64,000 nucleotides of DNA from Candidatus Woesearchaeota archaeon (GCA_026002815.1 BPGB01000003.1:124001-188000), one strand, 5' to 3'. Counted from the stretch's first letter, positions 9,601-17,093 are shown. Numbers and translations are program-made. The notes: generated by a model from the letters alone, not told the origin.

Positions 9601-10280
9601 AGAGAGGGGCAACCATGGATGCTCCTTTGGTTTTAACATATCTTCTAAATCCGGCAGAAGTTGATGATATGGTTTTTGATTTAGATATAGAATGGAGTTA
9701 TCCTTTAGAATTATACGAATCAGCTAAAGAATTTAAAGCACCACACAACTTAAAAATAAATCAAATAGGAAAACACATAGGCACTCCATTGCAATATGAA
9801 GGGATGGGTTTCACTCATGACACTGATGATTTTAATGCAGGAGTATTATGTTCAGAATATAAGCTTCTGCCGTCTATGGAGGAAAAACTATTAGGTCAAA
9901 TGGAACTAGCTATGAAAATACGTGCTGTTGATAGTGGTGATGTTGCTCGAATGGTTATTGAAAAACACTTTATAAGAGACATAAAAGGTAATTTAAGAAA
10001 GTTTTCAACACAACAATTTAGGTGCAGTAATTGTAATGAGAAATACAGAAGACCTCCCTTAATAGGACGATGTTTAAAATGTAATGGCAAAATAATTTTT
10101 ACTATATCTGAAGGTTCTATTATAAAATATCTCAATCCAACAATAAGTTTGGCAGAAAAATTTAATATTTCATCGTATCTAAAACAAACAATAGAATTAA
10201 CCAAGCAAAGAATAGAAAATTATTTCGGAAAAGAAACTGAAAGCCAAGCAGGATTAGGAAGATGGTTTGATGACACATAA
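6633..10280 (+). CDS. polC: DNA polymerase D large subunit (DP2)
   Basis: 1215 aa, full length and without an intein. It is the catalytic subunit of the archaeal replicative polymerase. The polymerase active-site motif RDADGDE lies at about 963-969, with Asp966 and Asp968 as expected catalytic residues; the first position is Asp where Asn is common. Zinc-binding clusters are visible at FYCNKCKRKT...CEVCD...CTVCK and near the C-terminus (FRCSNCNEKY...CLKCNG). The tail carries QAGLGRWF, a PIP-box-like sequence for the sliding clamp. The ATG at 6633 is preferred over the in-frame ATG at 6588, which lies inside the DP1 gene. It sits 1 nt after DP1 and is convergent with aIF2 beta. Confidence 0.97.
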   Translation: MVECSKEMGEYFKELEEKCFREFKIASESRKKGYDPVNVPEIILAKNMAERVIGLISVIAPQLKDSGATDRITELEKEYGVLDWRVAFKIAEEVAREKFCKFKDEKEAIEVGIRTGFAYVTVGVVSSPIEGFTHIDIMDRMDGQGKYFCVNFSGPIRNAGGTAAAVCVLIADYIRKKFGYAKYDATELEIKRTYSEIEDYHTRFSPRQYFPSKEEIDFLMRNVPVQIGAEPSERYEVSNYKDLPRVPTNIIRSGFCLIYTDCIPLKAAKLWKQLSKWGKDFDMDDWMFLENYLKIQKAAKAMKKKTEQVGKISPDYTYIKDLVAGRPVLGYPLRNGAFRLRYGRSRVSGYSAQSIHPATMHILNGYIAIATQLKVERPGKAAAITSCDTIDGPIVKLYNGNVVFLENEALAKQYKKEIKEILYLGDILVSYGDFFNRNHPLVPAGYCQEYWILEFKKEALEKYPTQKYLEQKELIQESDLRIIDFNNIDFQKMSEDLRISKEKLELIFRKPLRTKLSAEAAIFISKKMNIPLHPYYTYFWKSINVYELKSLVNWFLEAKIIHYEGKSDSRIEKIVLPKNDAKRALELLGVPHIFVNNEFVVIEGDHAEALLATLNIHEFLLKEDIESINRIIRDTQPDPDKEEELILKIINRIAPFIVRDKAGIFIGSRMGRPEKAKMRKLVGQPNMLFPVGEEGGKMRSLQSAMETGKITSNFPIFYCNKCKRKTPFSVCEVCDRLTEKKLYCTVCKNIDCNDESHNKMSYSNYSININDIFPHILKKLNTKIYPDLIKGIKGTSNANHIPEHLIKGVLRAKYNVCVFKDGTIRYDISEVPLTHFKPKEIGVSVEKLKKLGYVKDTKGRPLEREDQILELKPQDIVIPCSPDSPEEPSDEVLFRTANFIDELLEKLYGQKPYYKLKSKEDLIGHLVIGLAPHTSAGILGRIIGFSKTQAYLAHPMFHAAMRRDADGDESCILLLLDGLLNFSKEYLSNKRGATMDAPLVLTYLLNPAEVDDMVFDLDIEWSYPLELYESAKEFKAPHNLKINQIGKHIGTPLQYEGMGFTHDTDDFNAGVLCSEYKLLPSMEEKLLGQMELAMKIRAVDSGDVARMVIEKHFIRDIKGNLRKFSTQQFRCSNCNEKYRRPPLIGRCLKCNGKIIFTISEGSIIKYLNPTISLAEKFNISSYLKQTIELTKQRIENYFGKETESQAGLGRWFDDT

Positions 10281-10421
10281 GATTAATAAGATACTAATCG
10301 ATGTATTAAATAAAAGCATAATTTTTTTATTAATTTTTTTATCATTAACATTTTTAATATAATTATCTTAATATCTTAATGTGCTTATTTACTGTCTTCT
10401 AGAAATATTATTTTAGAAATA

Positions 10422-10829
10422 TCATATTTTAGAATTAACGACCGATTTTGCACCACACGCTTGGCATCGTATGAATGTAACAATGCCTTCTTTTGAAAGT
10501 TTTGTATCAGGCTTGCCGCATTCTTTGCATATTACGAATTGTTCAACATATTGTTCTATTTTTTCATTTATTTTTGAACTAGAAAGTTTTGTATTAAATA
10601 TTAGCAATTGTTTTTTTATTTCTCCCTTCGCAGCAGTTTCTCTGGATATAAACTTTAATAAGTGTTCTGGAGGTCTTCCGATTGTAGATGCTATTTGAAA
10701 AAAATTACTTATTACTGTTTTATTTCCCTCAATATGTCCAGTTACTTTTGGAACAACAAACCTTTCTGATGTTGTGGTTATTTCTGGAAGATTCTTTTTT
10801 CCCCTCTGAAGCATTTCTTCGTAATTCAT
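10422..10829 (-). CDS. eif2b: Translation initiation factor aIF2 subunit beta
   Basis: 135 aa, the usual archaeal length. aIF2 beta belongs to the heterotrimer that delivers initiator tRNA to the ribosome. The central alpha-beta domain (VPKVTGHIEGNKTVISNF, RPPEHLLKFISRE) and the C-terminal C4 zinc ribbon (CKECGKPDT ... CQACGAKS) are both complete. The start at 10829 (MNYEEML) is chosen because a TATA box (10851-10860) lies about 26 nt upstream, giving a leaderless transcript, and because this N-terminus fits the family; an upstream ATG at 10880 would add 17 atypical residues. It is convergent with polD large subunit. Confidence 0.95.
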   Translation of the reverse strand: MNYEEMLQRGKKNLPEITTTSERFVVPKVTGHIEGNKTVISNFFQIASTIGRPPEHLLKFISRETAAKGEIKKQLLIFNTKLSSSKINEKIEQYVEQFVICKECGKPDTKLSKEGIVTFIRCQACGAKSVVNSKI

Positions 10830-10850
10830 AGTATCAGAAAACAATAAATA

Positions 10851-10860
10851 ACTTATAAAT
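10851..10860 (-). promoter_or_regulatory. TATA box of aIF2 beta gene
   Basis: On the minus strand the site reads ATTTATAAGT. It lies about 22-31 nt upstream of the chosen ATG, the archaeal TATA-to-start-site spacing, which implies a leaderless mRNA. No SD is present. Confidence 0.55.
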
Positions 10861-11008
10861 CTTTTCATATTTCTTTTCATAACATTTATTTTTTAATCGA
10901 TATATTGTTTTGTAATAAAAATCTGAATTATATGCTTTATTGTATTAAAAATACTTTTTTTAAGTCTGTAATTTATTTGTTTAAATAATTTGTTTATTTA
11001 AAGTTTAT

Positions 11009-11065
11009 AAAAATTAATTAATATAATAAAAAGTAATTAATACAACAAAAATTGATTAGTACAAT
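11009..11065. repeat. Three imperfect 19-bp tandem repeats
   Basis: Units begin at 11009, 11028 and 11047, each of the form AAAAA-N2-ATTA-N-TA-N-AA-N. They lie in the upstream region of the HEXXH protein gene, 25-81 nt before its start, and could be regulatory or simple slippage repeats. The period equals that of the origin repeat, but the sequence differs. Confidence 0.7.
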
Positions 11066-11089
11066 AAAAATTTATTGATGGGTGATTTG

Positions 11090-11623
11090 ATGTTTAATTA
11101 TTTAAAAAATCAAGATCCTGAAAAAAATTTAAAACTTAATTTAAAAAAACCTGATTTAAAATCTGATTCAAAAGAAAAATTGGAAGAAAAAATAGACTCT
11201 TCAAAAACTTTATTTAGTCACAATTTGTCCAATAGTCATACTTTATCTAATATTATATATATTAATTCTGTTTTAAATAAATCGTCATTTAATAAAAAAA
11301 CATCAAATCAAGAACCTATTATTAAAAATATTTTAGGATCATTCACTTATTATACCTCTTATTATATCCCGAATAATGATTATGATGTTGTTGAGGTGGA
11401 TTTTTTGGGTGCAGGTATTGGCTGGGAAATAAGGGGAATGTTTATTCCTGGTAATCCAAAACCTTTTGTATTAAGAAATCTTCCAGGACCTGAGAAATAT
11501 AGAACTAAACAGCATGAATTAATACACAAAGAATTTTATGATTCAGGAATACCTCAATCAGAATACGAAGTTAGGCGTATTACTTCTCAAAAAACAAATT
11601 TTAATGATTATTACGGTTATTGA
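11090..11623 (+). CDS. Putative HEXXH metalloprotease-like protein
   Basis: 177 aa. The first half (to about residue 85) is Lys/Ser/Asn-rich and looks disordered. The second half is a compact domain with TSYYIPNNDYDVVEVDF, GIGWEIRG and then HELIH followed 11 residues later by a Glu in SEYEVRR. HEXXH plus a downstream Glu is the pattern of gluzincin-type zinc peptidases. The domain is small, and I infer rather than recognise the family; similar HExIH...SEYEVR proteins are, from memory, common in DPANN genomes. No signal peptide or membrane segment. Start at 11090 because of the SD GGTGATTTG; upstream TTG and ATG codons overlap that SD. Three 19-bp repeats precede the gene. Confidence 0.75.
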   Translation: MFNYLKNQDPEKNLKLNLKKPDLKSDSKEKLEEKIDSSKTLFSHNLSNSHTLSNIIYINSVLNKSSFNKKTSNQEPIIKNILGSFTYYTSYYIPNNDYDVVEVDFLGAGIGWEIRGMFIPGNPKPFVLRNLPGPEKYRTKQHELIHKEFYDSGIPQSEYEVRRITSQKTNFNDYYGY

Positions 11624-11691
11624 TTTTTTTCAGCTATTATTTTAATTAATATTATTAAGAACCTAAATATAAGAATTTTATTATAAATAAA

Positions 11692-11700
11692 TTTATAAAT
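11692..11700 (+). promoter_or_regulatory. TATA box of SpoIIM-like gene
   Basis: TTTATAAAT lies 21-29 nt upstream of the ATG at 11721, with no SD between them. This is the spacing of a leaderless archaeal transcript. Confidence 0.55.
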
Positions 11701-11720
11701 ATACTTTTTGTAATGTAATT

Positions 11721-12611
11721 ATGGTTTTAGAATCTCTTATTAGTCCAGAGAAGGCAGAGAATAGACCTTTTTTGCTTGCATTATTAGGGGCGCTTTATAC
11801 AAGTTTGGCAATGTTTCTATCGTATATGATATTTAAAGAGTACTCAAGTCTTTTTATGGTATTTCTTGCAACAATAGCCAGTATTCCTTTAATATATAGA
11901 ATAATAAAATTGGAAGAGGAAAAAGACTTGACAGATGTTTCTGAAGTTTTTTTACTCAAAGAACACTGGAAAGCGCTTTCAGCATTTATGTATCTTTTTC
12001 TTGGAGCAACTTTGGCTTTTGTCTTTTGGTATGTAATTTTACCATCAAATACTATATCTATAATCTATGAGAGTCAAACATCTACTATAATATCTATAAA
12101 TGGTAGGGCTTCAGAGATTTATGATACAACAATCACCGGAGATGCAACAAATCAAATGAGCAGTAGCACAATATCTGCATTTTCCAGAATATTTTTTAAC
12201 AATGTGAAAGTGTTGCTTTTTTGTGTATTGTTCAGTTTTTTATATGGTGCAGGTGCAATATTCATTCTATTATGGAATGCTTCAGTAATAGGAACGGCCA
12301 TAGGAAACTATATTAGGAGCAATATTTCTCTATTATTAGCACAGGGTAATGCGGGAATAGCTTCTTATTTTTCTGTAGTATCAATTGGTTTAACAAAATA
12401 CATTATACACGGTTTTCCTGAAATATTGGCGTACTTTTTTGCAGCACTAGCAGGAGGAATAATAAGCATAGCAATAATCAATCATGAAGTGGCGTCAAGA
12501 AAGTTTGAACATATACTTTTAGATGCTGCAGACTTATTGATGTTATCATTAATAACAATATTCATAGCAGCAGTATTAGAAGTGTGGGTTACGCCTTTTA
12601 TTTTCTCATAA
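11721..12611 (+). CDS. SpoIIM (DUF95) family membrane protein
   Basis: 296 aa polytopic membrane protein with about six or seven hydrophobic segments. The characteristic SpoIIM segment is present (FSFLYGAGAIFILLWNASVIG, about residues 174-194), followed by a pore-like region and KYIIHGFPEILAYFFAALAGG. In sporulating bacteria SpoIIM assists engulfment; archaeal members are of unknown role and are thought to be general membrane proteins. No enzymatic motif. The transcript appears leaderless. It is convergent with the RPA gene, 63 nt apart, and is not obviously linked in function to the surrounding replication genes. Confidence 0.9.
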   Translation: MVLESLISPEKAENRPFLLALLGALYTSLAMFLSYMIFKEYSSLFMVFLATIASIPLIYRIIKLEEEKDLTDVSEVFLLKEHWKALSAFMYLFLGATLAFVFWYVILPSNTISIIYESQTSTIISINGRASEIYDTTITGDATNQMSSSTISAFSRIFFNNVKVLLFCVLFSFLYGAGAIFILLWNASVIGTAIGNYIRSNISLLLAQGNAGIASYFSVVSIGLTKYIIHGFPEILAYFFAALAGGIISIAIINHEVASRKFEHILLDAADLLMLSLITIFIAAVLEVWVTPFIFS

Positions 12612-12674
12612 ATTATTTTTTTAATAAGTTCTTTTGGTTTTATTGCGTGTTATGTTATAATGTTGTTTTTTGTT

Positions 12675-13304
12675 TTATAGTATTTTTATTCTTCCGGGTT
12701 TAATTTCAAAAACCACTCCTTTAAGAATGAAATCTTTTATTATTTCTTCAGCGTTTTTTATTTTTGAGAATCTTATAACTTCATCAATATCTGCACCTTG
12801 ACCGCTATCTAGATCTTTTATTATTTTTATTATTCTGTCTTTTGAAGTTATCGTATTTTGACTCTCAATTAATGTAGCATCTACTTCTGGCACAATTTTA
12901 TCTCTTATTTTCTTTATTAAAGAAAGTTCTTTTCTTCTATAATTGATCCATCCCTTATTTTTTATTTTTTTTATTATGTCGATTGTCAGATAAGTTTTAG
13001 AATTATACTCTCTTGGTCTACCGATTAAAATAACAACGTCTCCTATGTTTATATCTCTTATTAATTCCTTATTATCGAATACTCTTGCGGTTATTTTACC
13101 TGTACCATCATCAACAGTTATAGAGCTTTCATCTTTTTCTACTATTACTGCAACAACATTAACTCTTGAAAAATCACCGTATTCAGTCATTAAATAACTA
13201 GATTCCCATCCCGGTGTTCTCACAAAAACTCCGTTAATAAGTGTTTCAACACTACACTTATATGCTGTTTGTCTTCTAAAATCCGTTTTTTGTTCATCAT
13301 TCAT
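12675..13304 (-). CDS. RPA-like single-stranded DNA-binding protein (OB fold)
   Basis: 209 aa. It protects single-stranded DNA in replication and repair. One OB fold fills about residues 20-115 (CSVETLINGVFVRTPGWESS, VNVVAVIVEKDESSITVDDG, GDVVILIGRPREYNSKTYL), resembling the RPA32/COG3390-type archaeal subunit. The C-terminus (about 150-209) looks like a winged helix (GADIDEVIRFSKIKNAEEII). No zinc finger is present, unlike RPA41-type proteins. It follows mcm by 43 nt on the same strand, so helicase and ssDNA-binding protein are probably cotranscribed. Confidence 0.88.
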   Translation of the reverse strand: MNDEQKTDFRRQTAYKCSVETLINGVFVRTPGWESSYLMTEYGDFSRVNVVAVIVEKDESSITVDDGTGKITARVFDNKELIRDINIGDVVILIGRPREYNSKTYLTIDIIKKIKNKGWINYRRKELSLIKKIRDKIVPEVDATLIESQNTITSKDRIIKIIKDLDSGQGADIDEVIRFSKIKNAEEIIKDFILKGVVFEIKPGRIKIL

Positions 13305-13347
13305 TTTAGAATATTTATTAAAATTATAATAGTTATCATCTGCTCAA

Positions 13348-15360
13348 TTATAATCTGCTTATGAAATTAGGCCTCGGTGCGAATATGTCACCGGCTTTTT
13401 TTAAACGATCAAGCACTTCTTCAGTTTTTTCTTGGTCTATGCCTTTGTCTTTTGCTTTCATTATTATATCATCTACAGGTATTTGTTTTCCTATTTGTTT
13501 TTCTAATTCATTGATTATTTCTTTTATTGTTCCTATAATGCTTCTTTGGCTCGCAGTTATTCCTGTAGTTATGCTATCTATGTCTATTCTTCCTGTTTCT
13601 GGATCTACTCCTATTTGTGTTAGGCAAAAATGAACAAGGTCTATTGCCCTTCTAGCGTCGCTCTTTGTAACTTTATTGGATAATCTAGACCTCGCACTTG
13701 CTTCGCTTAATCGTATAAGCGCTTCAAGTTGTCTTGCAGATATGGGTATTGATTTGTATCCTTCATCGCTTTCTCCAGTAGACCTCATTTTAACGTAATA
13801 TTCTTTTATTTCTTCTAGCGCGGCATCTGTCATTTGTGGATTTATGTTTTGTTTTGCGTAAGCAATATATCTTTTTAAAAGTTCTGTGGGTATATCTGTC
13901 TCTCCACCTGAGGATTCTTTATGTAATCTAAGTATAAAATCAGCTGTTCGTTCATCTCTTGCCTTATTAGGTATATCTCTTATTGGAAATATTAAGTCAA
14001 ATCTGTTTATTAATGTAGAAGGAAGATCTATTTGTTTAGGTATTAATTCATAGGGATCGAATCTTCCGAATTTAGGATTTGCCGCAGCAAGTACTGTCGT
14101 TTCAGCTCTTAATGTTGCAGAAATATTAGCCTTATTTATAGATATTGTTTGTTGTTCTAGGGCTTCATGCATTGCACTAGTGTCTTCTTTAGTCATTTTA
14201 TCAAGTTCATCAATACAACATATTCCTTTATTAGTAAGAACTAATGCTCCGGCTTCTAAGGCGTAGCCTCTTAAGAATTCATCTTTAACAACTGTTGCTG
14301 TCAATCCTGCAGCACTGGCGCCTTTTCCAGAAACATATCTTGATTTTGGTGCAACAATTGAGACCCTTTTAAGCATTTGACTTTTACCTGAACCAGGATC
14401 TCCTATTAATAATATATGTATGTCTCCTCTTGTTACTGATCCATCATCTTTTTTCTTTCTAACTCCCCCAAATAATTGGAGTATTAATGCTTCTTTTACT
14501 TTTTCATGTCCATAAATGGATGGTGCAATAGAATTTACGAGCCTTTTTGAAAGCTTAGGGTCTTCTGATAATTCTCTTATCTCGTTTATCTCTTCATCAG
14601 TTATTTCAAGTTCGCTGAAGTCTTCCGCGACTGCTTCAACATGATTTGCTTCAAGCATGAGGTCAAATCTTGTTAGTTTTCCACCATCTCTTGCTAATAT
14701 GGGAACCTCTTTCAATATTCCTGTTATTATATTTTTTGAACCAGGATTTGTCTTCCTCTCAGACATCGGACTTACTAAATCTCCTTTTAAAAAGACGTCT
14801 AATCTTTTGGGTTGTTCAGATCCTTCTAGTTCTTCAGGAGATTCTTCTAAAACGATTTTTTGTGCATCAATCATTTCTTTTCCTATGAGTTTGAATTTTC
14901 CTTTTCTTCCACAACCACATTTAGTAGGTTCTCTAAATTTTGTGTCTAATTGCAATACTGTTAATGTGTTTCCGCAGCTTGGACATTCAAATCTTGCAGA
15001 AGTAACTTGGGGTCTAACGTCTGACTTTTGTCTAATTATTCCAGTTACCTGTATTAATTTATTAAGATGTATACTTCTGATGTTACGTATTTGTTCTTGT
15101 TGTGTTTTTGGAAGATTTCTTATTCTGACTTTGAAATCCTTAACATTAAAACCTATTTGTTCTATGCTTATTTCTGCAGCTCTTAATGTATCTTCTGGGT
15201 TATCTATTAATTCTTGGGCTAGGTCTATGTTGAATTTGCTTAAATCGCTAAAATCAATACTTATAGATTTTTCTCCCTTGATTACTGCTTGATGTAATGC
15301 TTTCTTATATAATGTGTCAAAGAATTCGTGAAATTTTTCTATCTGTTCTGTAACGTCCAT
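13348..15360 (-). CDS. mcm: Replicative helicase MCM
   Basis: 670 aa, normal for archaeal MCM, no intein. It is the ring helicase that unwinds DNA at the fork. The N-terminal domain carries a zinc motif (CPSCG ... CGCGRKG). The AAA+ domain has Walker A GDPGSGKSQ, Walker B CIDELDKM, sensor 1 LAAANPKFG, and arginine finger region LINRFDLIF. A C-terminal winged helix ends the protein. The start at 15360 (MDVTEQIEKF) is preceded by an SD GGGGGC; a TTG 12 nt upstream lies in the SD region. It is upstream of the RPA gene on the same strand and 186 nt downstream of the TBP gene. Confidence 0.97.
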   Translation of the reverse strand: MDVTEQIEKFHEFFDTLYKKALHQAVIKGEKSISIDFSDLSKFNIDLAQELIDNPEDTLRAAEISIEQIGFNVKDFKVRIRNLPKTQQEQIRNIRSIHLNKLIQVTGIIRQKSDVRPQVTSARFECPSCGNTLTVLQLDTKFREPTKCGCGRKGKFKLIGKEMIDAQKIVLEESPEELEGSEQPKRLDVFLKGDLVSPMSERKTNPGSKNIITGILKEVPILARDGGKLTRFDLMLEANHVEAVAEDFSELEITDEEINEIRELSEDPKLSKRLVNSIAPSIYGHEKVKEALILQLFGGVRKKKDDGSVTRGDIHILLIGDPGSGKSQMLKRVSIVAPKSRYVSGKGASAAGLTATVVKDEFLRGYALEAGALVLTNKGICCIDELDKMTKEDTSAMHEALEQQTISINKANISATLRAETTVLAAANPKFGRFDPYELIPKQIDLPSTLINRFDLIFPIRDIPNKARDERTADFILRLHKESSGGETDIPTELLKRYIAYAKQNINPQMTDAALEEIKEYYVKMRSTGESDEGYKSIPISARQLEALIRLSEASARSRLSNKVTKSDARRAIDLVHFCLTQIGVDPETGRIDIDSITTGITASQRSIIGTIKEIINELEKQIGKQIPVDDIIMKAKDKGIDQEKTEEVLDRLKKAGDIFAPRPNFISRL

Positions 15361-15546
15361 CTTTGCCCCCAAACAAAAAAGTATTATTAAGATGTATTAA
15401 CTTTTTAAGCGTATTAAAAATAATCTTCAAAATAAAATATATTAAATTAACCACATATTATTAATAATACTATTAACTCTTATACTTAGTAATTTATAAA
15501 AAATTTGCTTATTTTTTAGGTTCTTGCATTAACTATTTTACATTAA

Positions 15547-16125
15547 TTATATTTTTTTTAGTATGACTACTAATTTATCAAGGGCCTGTCTTGCTTCTTC
15601 TTCTGATTTTGTTCCAGTACACACTACTTTTCCATTACTGAATAGCAAGAATGTTGCTTTTGCTTCTATGAGTTTATAAACTAGTCCAGGGAATTGTTCA
15701 GGCTCATATTCTGTGTTTGGAAGTTTCATTGCTAAATTATTTAGGTTAAGATCCATTCCTATGCTTCCAGCAGCGACCATGTTTTGTATTGTTATTTTTG
15801 GTTTTATTGTTATTTTTATTCCGATTTTTTGCAAGCTTTCTATTATTTTTTGTATTGACTCCTCTACTTTTTGTATGCTTCTTGCTCCTGTACAAACTAT
15901 TTTTCCAGAACTAAATATTAATGCAGATGTTTTCGGGTCTTTTATCCTAATAACCAGTCCAGGGAATTGTTCTGGATTATATTCTGTATTACTTAGTGTT
16001 GCGGCCATTTTTTCTAAAGGAATATTATGTTCTAAAGAAGAACTAACAACAATATTCACTATTTGAAGTTCTTTTGTTGTTTCTTGGTTTTTCTCCGGTG
16101 TTTTTTTCAAGGTTTTTTTTGCCAT
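15547..16125 (-). CDS. tbp: TATA-box-binding protein (TBP)
   Basis: 192 aa. It recognises TATA boxes and nucleates transcription initiation. Two direct TBP repeats are clear, each with the signatures NTEY(N/E)PEQFPGLV and (F/L)SSGK(I/V)VCTG(A/T)(R/K)S, spanning about 22-105 and 106-192. A short Lys/Thr/Pro-rich N-terminal tail (KKTLKKTPEKNQETTK) precedes them and is unusual; many archaeal TBPs have an acidic C-terminal tail instead. Start at 16125 because GGGGGATAAAA precedes this ATG; an in-frame start 18 nt upstream would disrupt that. Convergent/divergent context: its promoter faces the intergenic region with the second ORB-like pair. Confidence 0.97.
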   Translation of the reverse strand: MAKKTLKKTPEKNQETTKELQIVNIVVSSSLEHNIPLEKMAATLSNTEYNPEQFPGLVIRIKDPKTSALIFSSGKIVCTGARSIQKVEESIQKIIESLQKIGIKITIKPKITIQNMVAAGSIGMDLNLNNLAMKLPNTEYEPEQFPGLVYKLIEAKATFLLFSNGKVVCTGTKSEEEARQALDKLVVILKKI

Positions 16126-16277
16126 TTTTATCCCCCTAACCAATAGTGGTTATTTCAATAAATATCTTTTTCGTTTTAAAAATATTTTATTTATAAATAG
16201 AAATATTTCGTTATTTATAAATAATATGTTTTGTGTTTGTGACTATATGTATAATTTGATAAAGAGAAAAGAAAAGG

Positions 16278-16298
16278 TTCCACAGGAAACAAAGGCAT
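16278..16298 (+). promoter_or_regulatory. ORB-like site, left copy of second locus
   Basis: TTCCACAGGAAACAAAGG is present, with an intact TTCCA-n-AGGAAAC dyad, closer to the published archaeal ORB form than either box near orc1/cdc6. The G-string is shortened (GGCA rather than GGGG). Orientation is plus, facing the opposing box at 16402-16422. Confidence 0.6.
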
Positions 16299-16337
16299 GC
16301 TGTCATTTTTTAAAGACAAACCTGCTCTTCCTATGGA

Positions 16338-16363
16338 GTGCTTATTTTTTGATTTTTAAGCAC
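16338..16363. repeat. Hairpin GTGCTTA / TAAGCAC
   Basis: Perfect 7-bp arms at 16338-16344 and 16357-16363 enclose a 12-nt T-rich loop. It lies midway between two inverted ORB-like boxes. A related AGTGCT/AGCACT pair occurs at 16425-16452. Confidence 0.65.
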
Positions 16364-16401
16364 AGAAAAAGCCATATTTATGATATCAGTATACAAAAAC
16401 A

Positions 16402-16422
16402 ACCCCTTAATTTCCTTTGGAA
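16402..16422 (-). promoter_or_regulatory. ORB-like site, right copy of second locus
   Basis: Read on the minus strand it contains TTCCAAAGGAAATTAAGGGG followed by T: a complete dyad, AAGG spacer and G-string. It is the best match in the window to the shared consensus TTCCAnAGGAAAYAAAGGGG, and is inverted relative to the box at 16278-16298. Confidence 0.7.
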
Positions 16423-16424
16423 AA

Positions 16425-16452
16425 AGTGCTGATTGTTACTTAAATAAGCACT
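16425..16452. repeat. Hairpin AGTGCT / AGCACT
   Basis: 6-bp arms at 16425-16430 and 16447-16452 just outside the right ORB-like box. The arms repeat the GTGCT/AGCAC word of the hairpin at 16338-16363. Confidence 0.5.
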
Positions 16453-16560
16453 ATTTGAAAATAATTATTAAATATTTTTCTATCCTGTTTTATTTAAAAT
16501 ATGATCGTTAATTCAAAAACTATTTAAAACAAATATATACTTCGCTATTGGTGATTAATA

Positions 16561-16986
16561 ATGGAGAAAAAAGGCGTCCAAATAATAACTTATGATAATA
16601 ATGGAGAATTGTTTTTTTTAATATTACGAAGAGTTGAAGGCTGGAAAGGTTGGGAGTTTCCTAAGACACTTTTAGATGAAGGAGAGTCAGAAGATGATGC
16701 TGTTAATAGGTTAGTAAGGGACCAGGTAGGTATTTCTAAGTATAAAGTTATAAAAAAACTTAACTCAACATGTGCATTTCAAGATGGGCAGGATACTCAC
16801 GTATTTCAGTTTTACCTAGTCAATGCTTCAATGAATATTCCTGTAAAGAATTATGCAAATTCAAAAAAACATGACAATTACTTATGGGCAATGCTTGATA
16901 ATGTTAATTCAAAGCTTACTTGGGAAACTGAGAAAATTGCTTTGAAGGAAGCATTAGAAGAGATAAAAGAAATAGAGAAAGAGTAG
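16561..16986 (+). CDS. Nudix-fold protein with degenerate Nudix box
   Basis: 141 aa, the right length for a single Nudix domain. The fold signature is recognisable (GWKGWEFPKTLLDEGES, then a helix and VGISKYKVI). The catalytic box is altered: the PKG glycine is Thr, and the R-E-U-x-E-E-x-G-U segment reads RLVRDQVGI, so the conserved glutamates are Leu, Asp and Gln. Classical diphosphatase activity is therefore doubtful; a binding role or unusual chemistry is possible. Start ATG follows the SD GGTGATTAATA. Convergent with the pseudouridine synthase gene. Confidence 0.8.
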   Translation: MEKKGVQIITYDNNGELFFLILRRVEGWKGWEFPKTLLDEGESEDDAVNRLVRDQVGISKYKVIKKLNSTCAFQDGQDTHVFQFYLVNASMNIPVKNYANSKKHDNYLWAMLDNVNSKLTWETEKIALKEALEEIKEIEKE

Positions 16987-17093
16987 TTGCTCTCTAAATT
17001 TTATTCTTATTGGATTGGTTTATTATATATATGGTTTATTATATATAGAATTATATTTTTTACGGAGTTTAATTATTTTTTATGGTTTTTTGC

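Larger units (their letters stand above)
16126..16560. other. Intergenic region with second ORB-like pair and hairpins
   Basis: This 435-nt gap between the divergent TBP and Nudix-like genes is structured rather than random. It contains ORB-like boxes in inverted orientation at 16278-16298 and 16402-16422, a 7-bp hairpin GTGCTTA/TAAGCAC at 16338-16363 between them, and AGTGCT/AGCACT at 16425-16452 just outside. TATA-like ATTTATAAATA words near 16190-16225 serve the TBP side. A 68-codon frame across the middle is not credible. It may be a second origin or an Orc1/Cdc6 regulatory site. Confidence 0.65.

Noticed and set aside
6633-15360. Inteins in PolD large subunit or MCM
   Set aside because: Active-site segments are continuous and the protein lengths are normal; no intein splice motifs were seen.
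16226-16432. 68-codon plus-strand reading frame between TBP and the Nudix-like gene
   Set aside because: Low-complexity, Cys/Phe/Lys-rich translation with no SD, crossing two ORB-like boxes and a hairpin; a chance frame.
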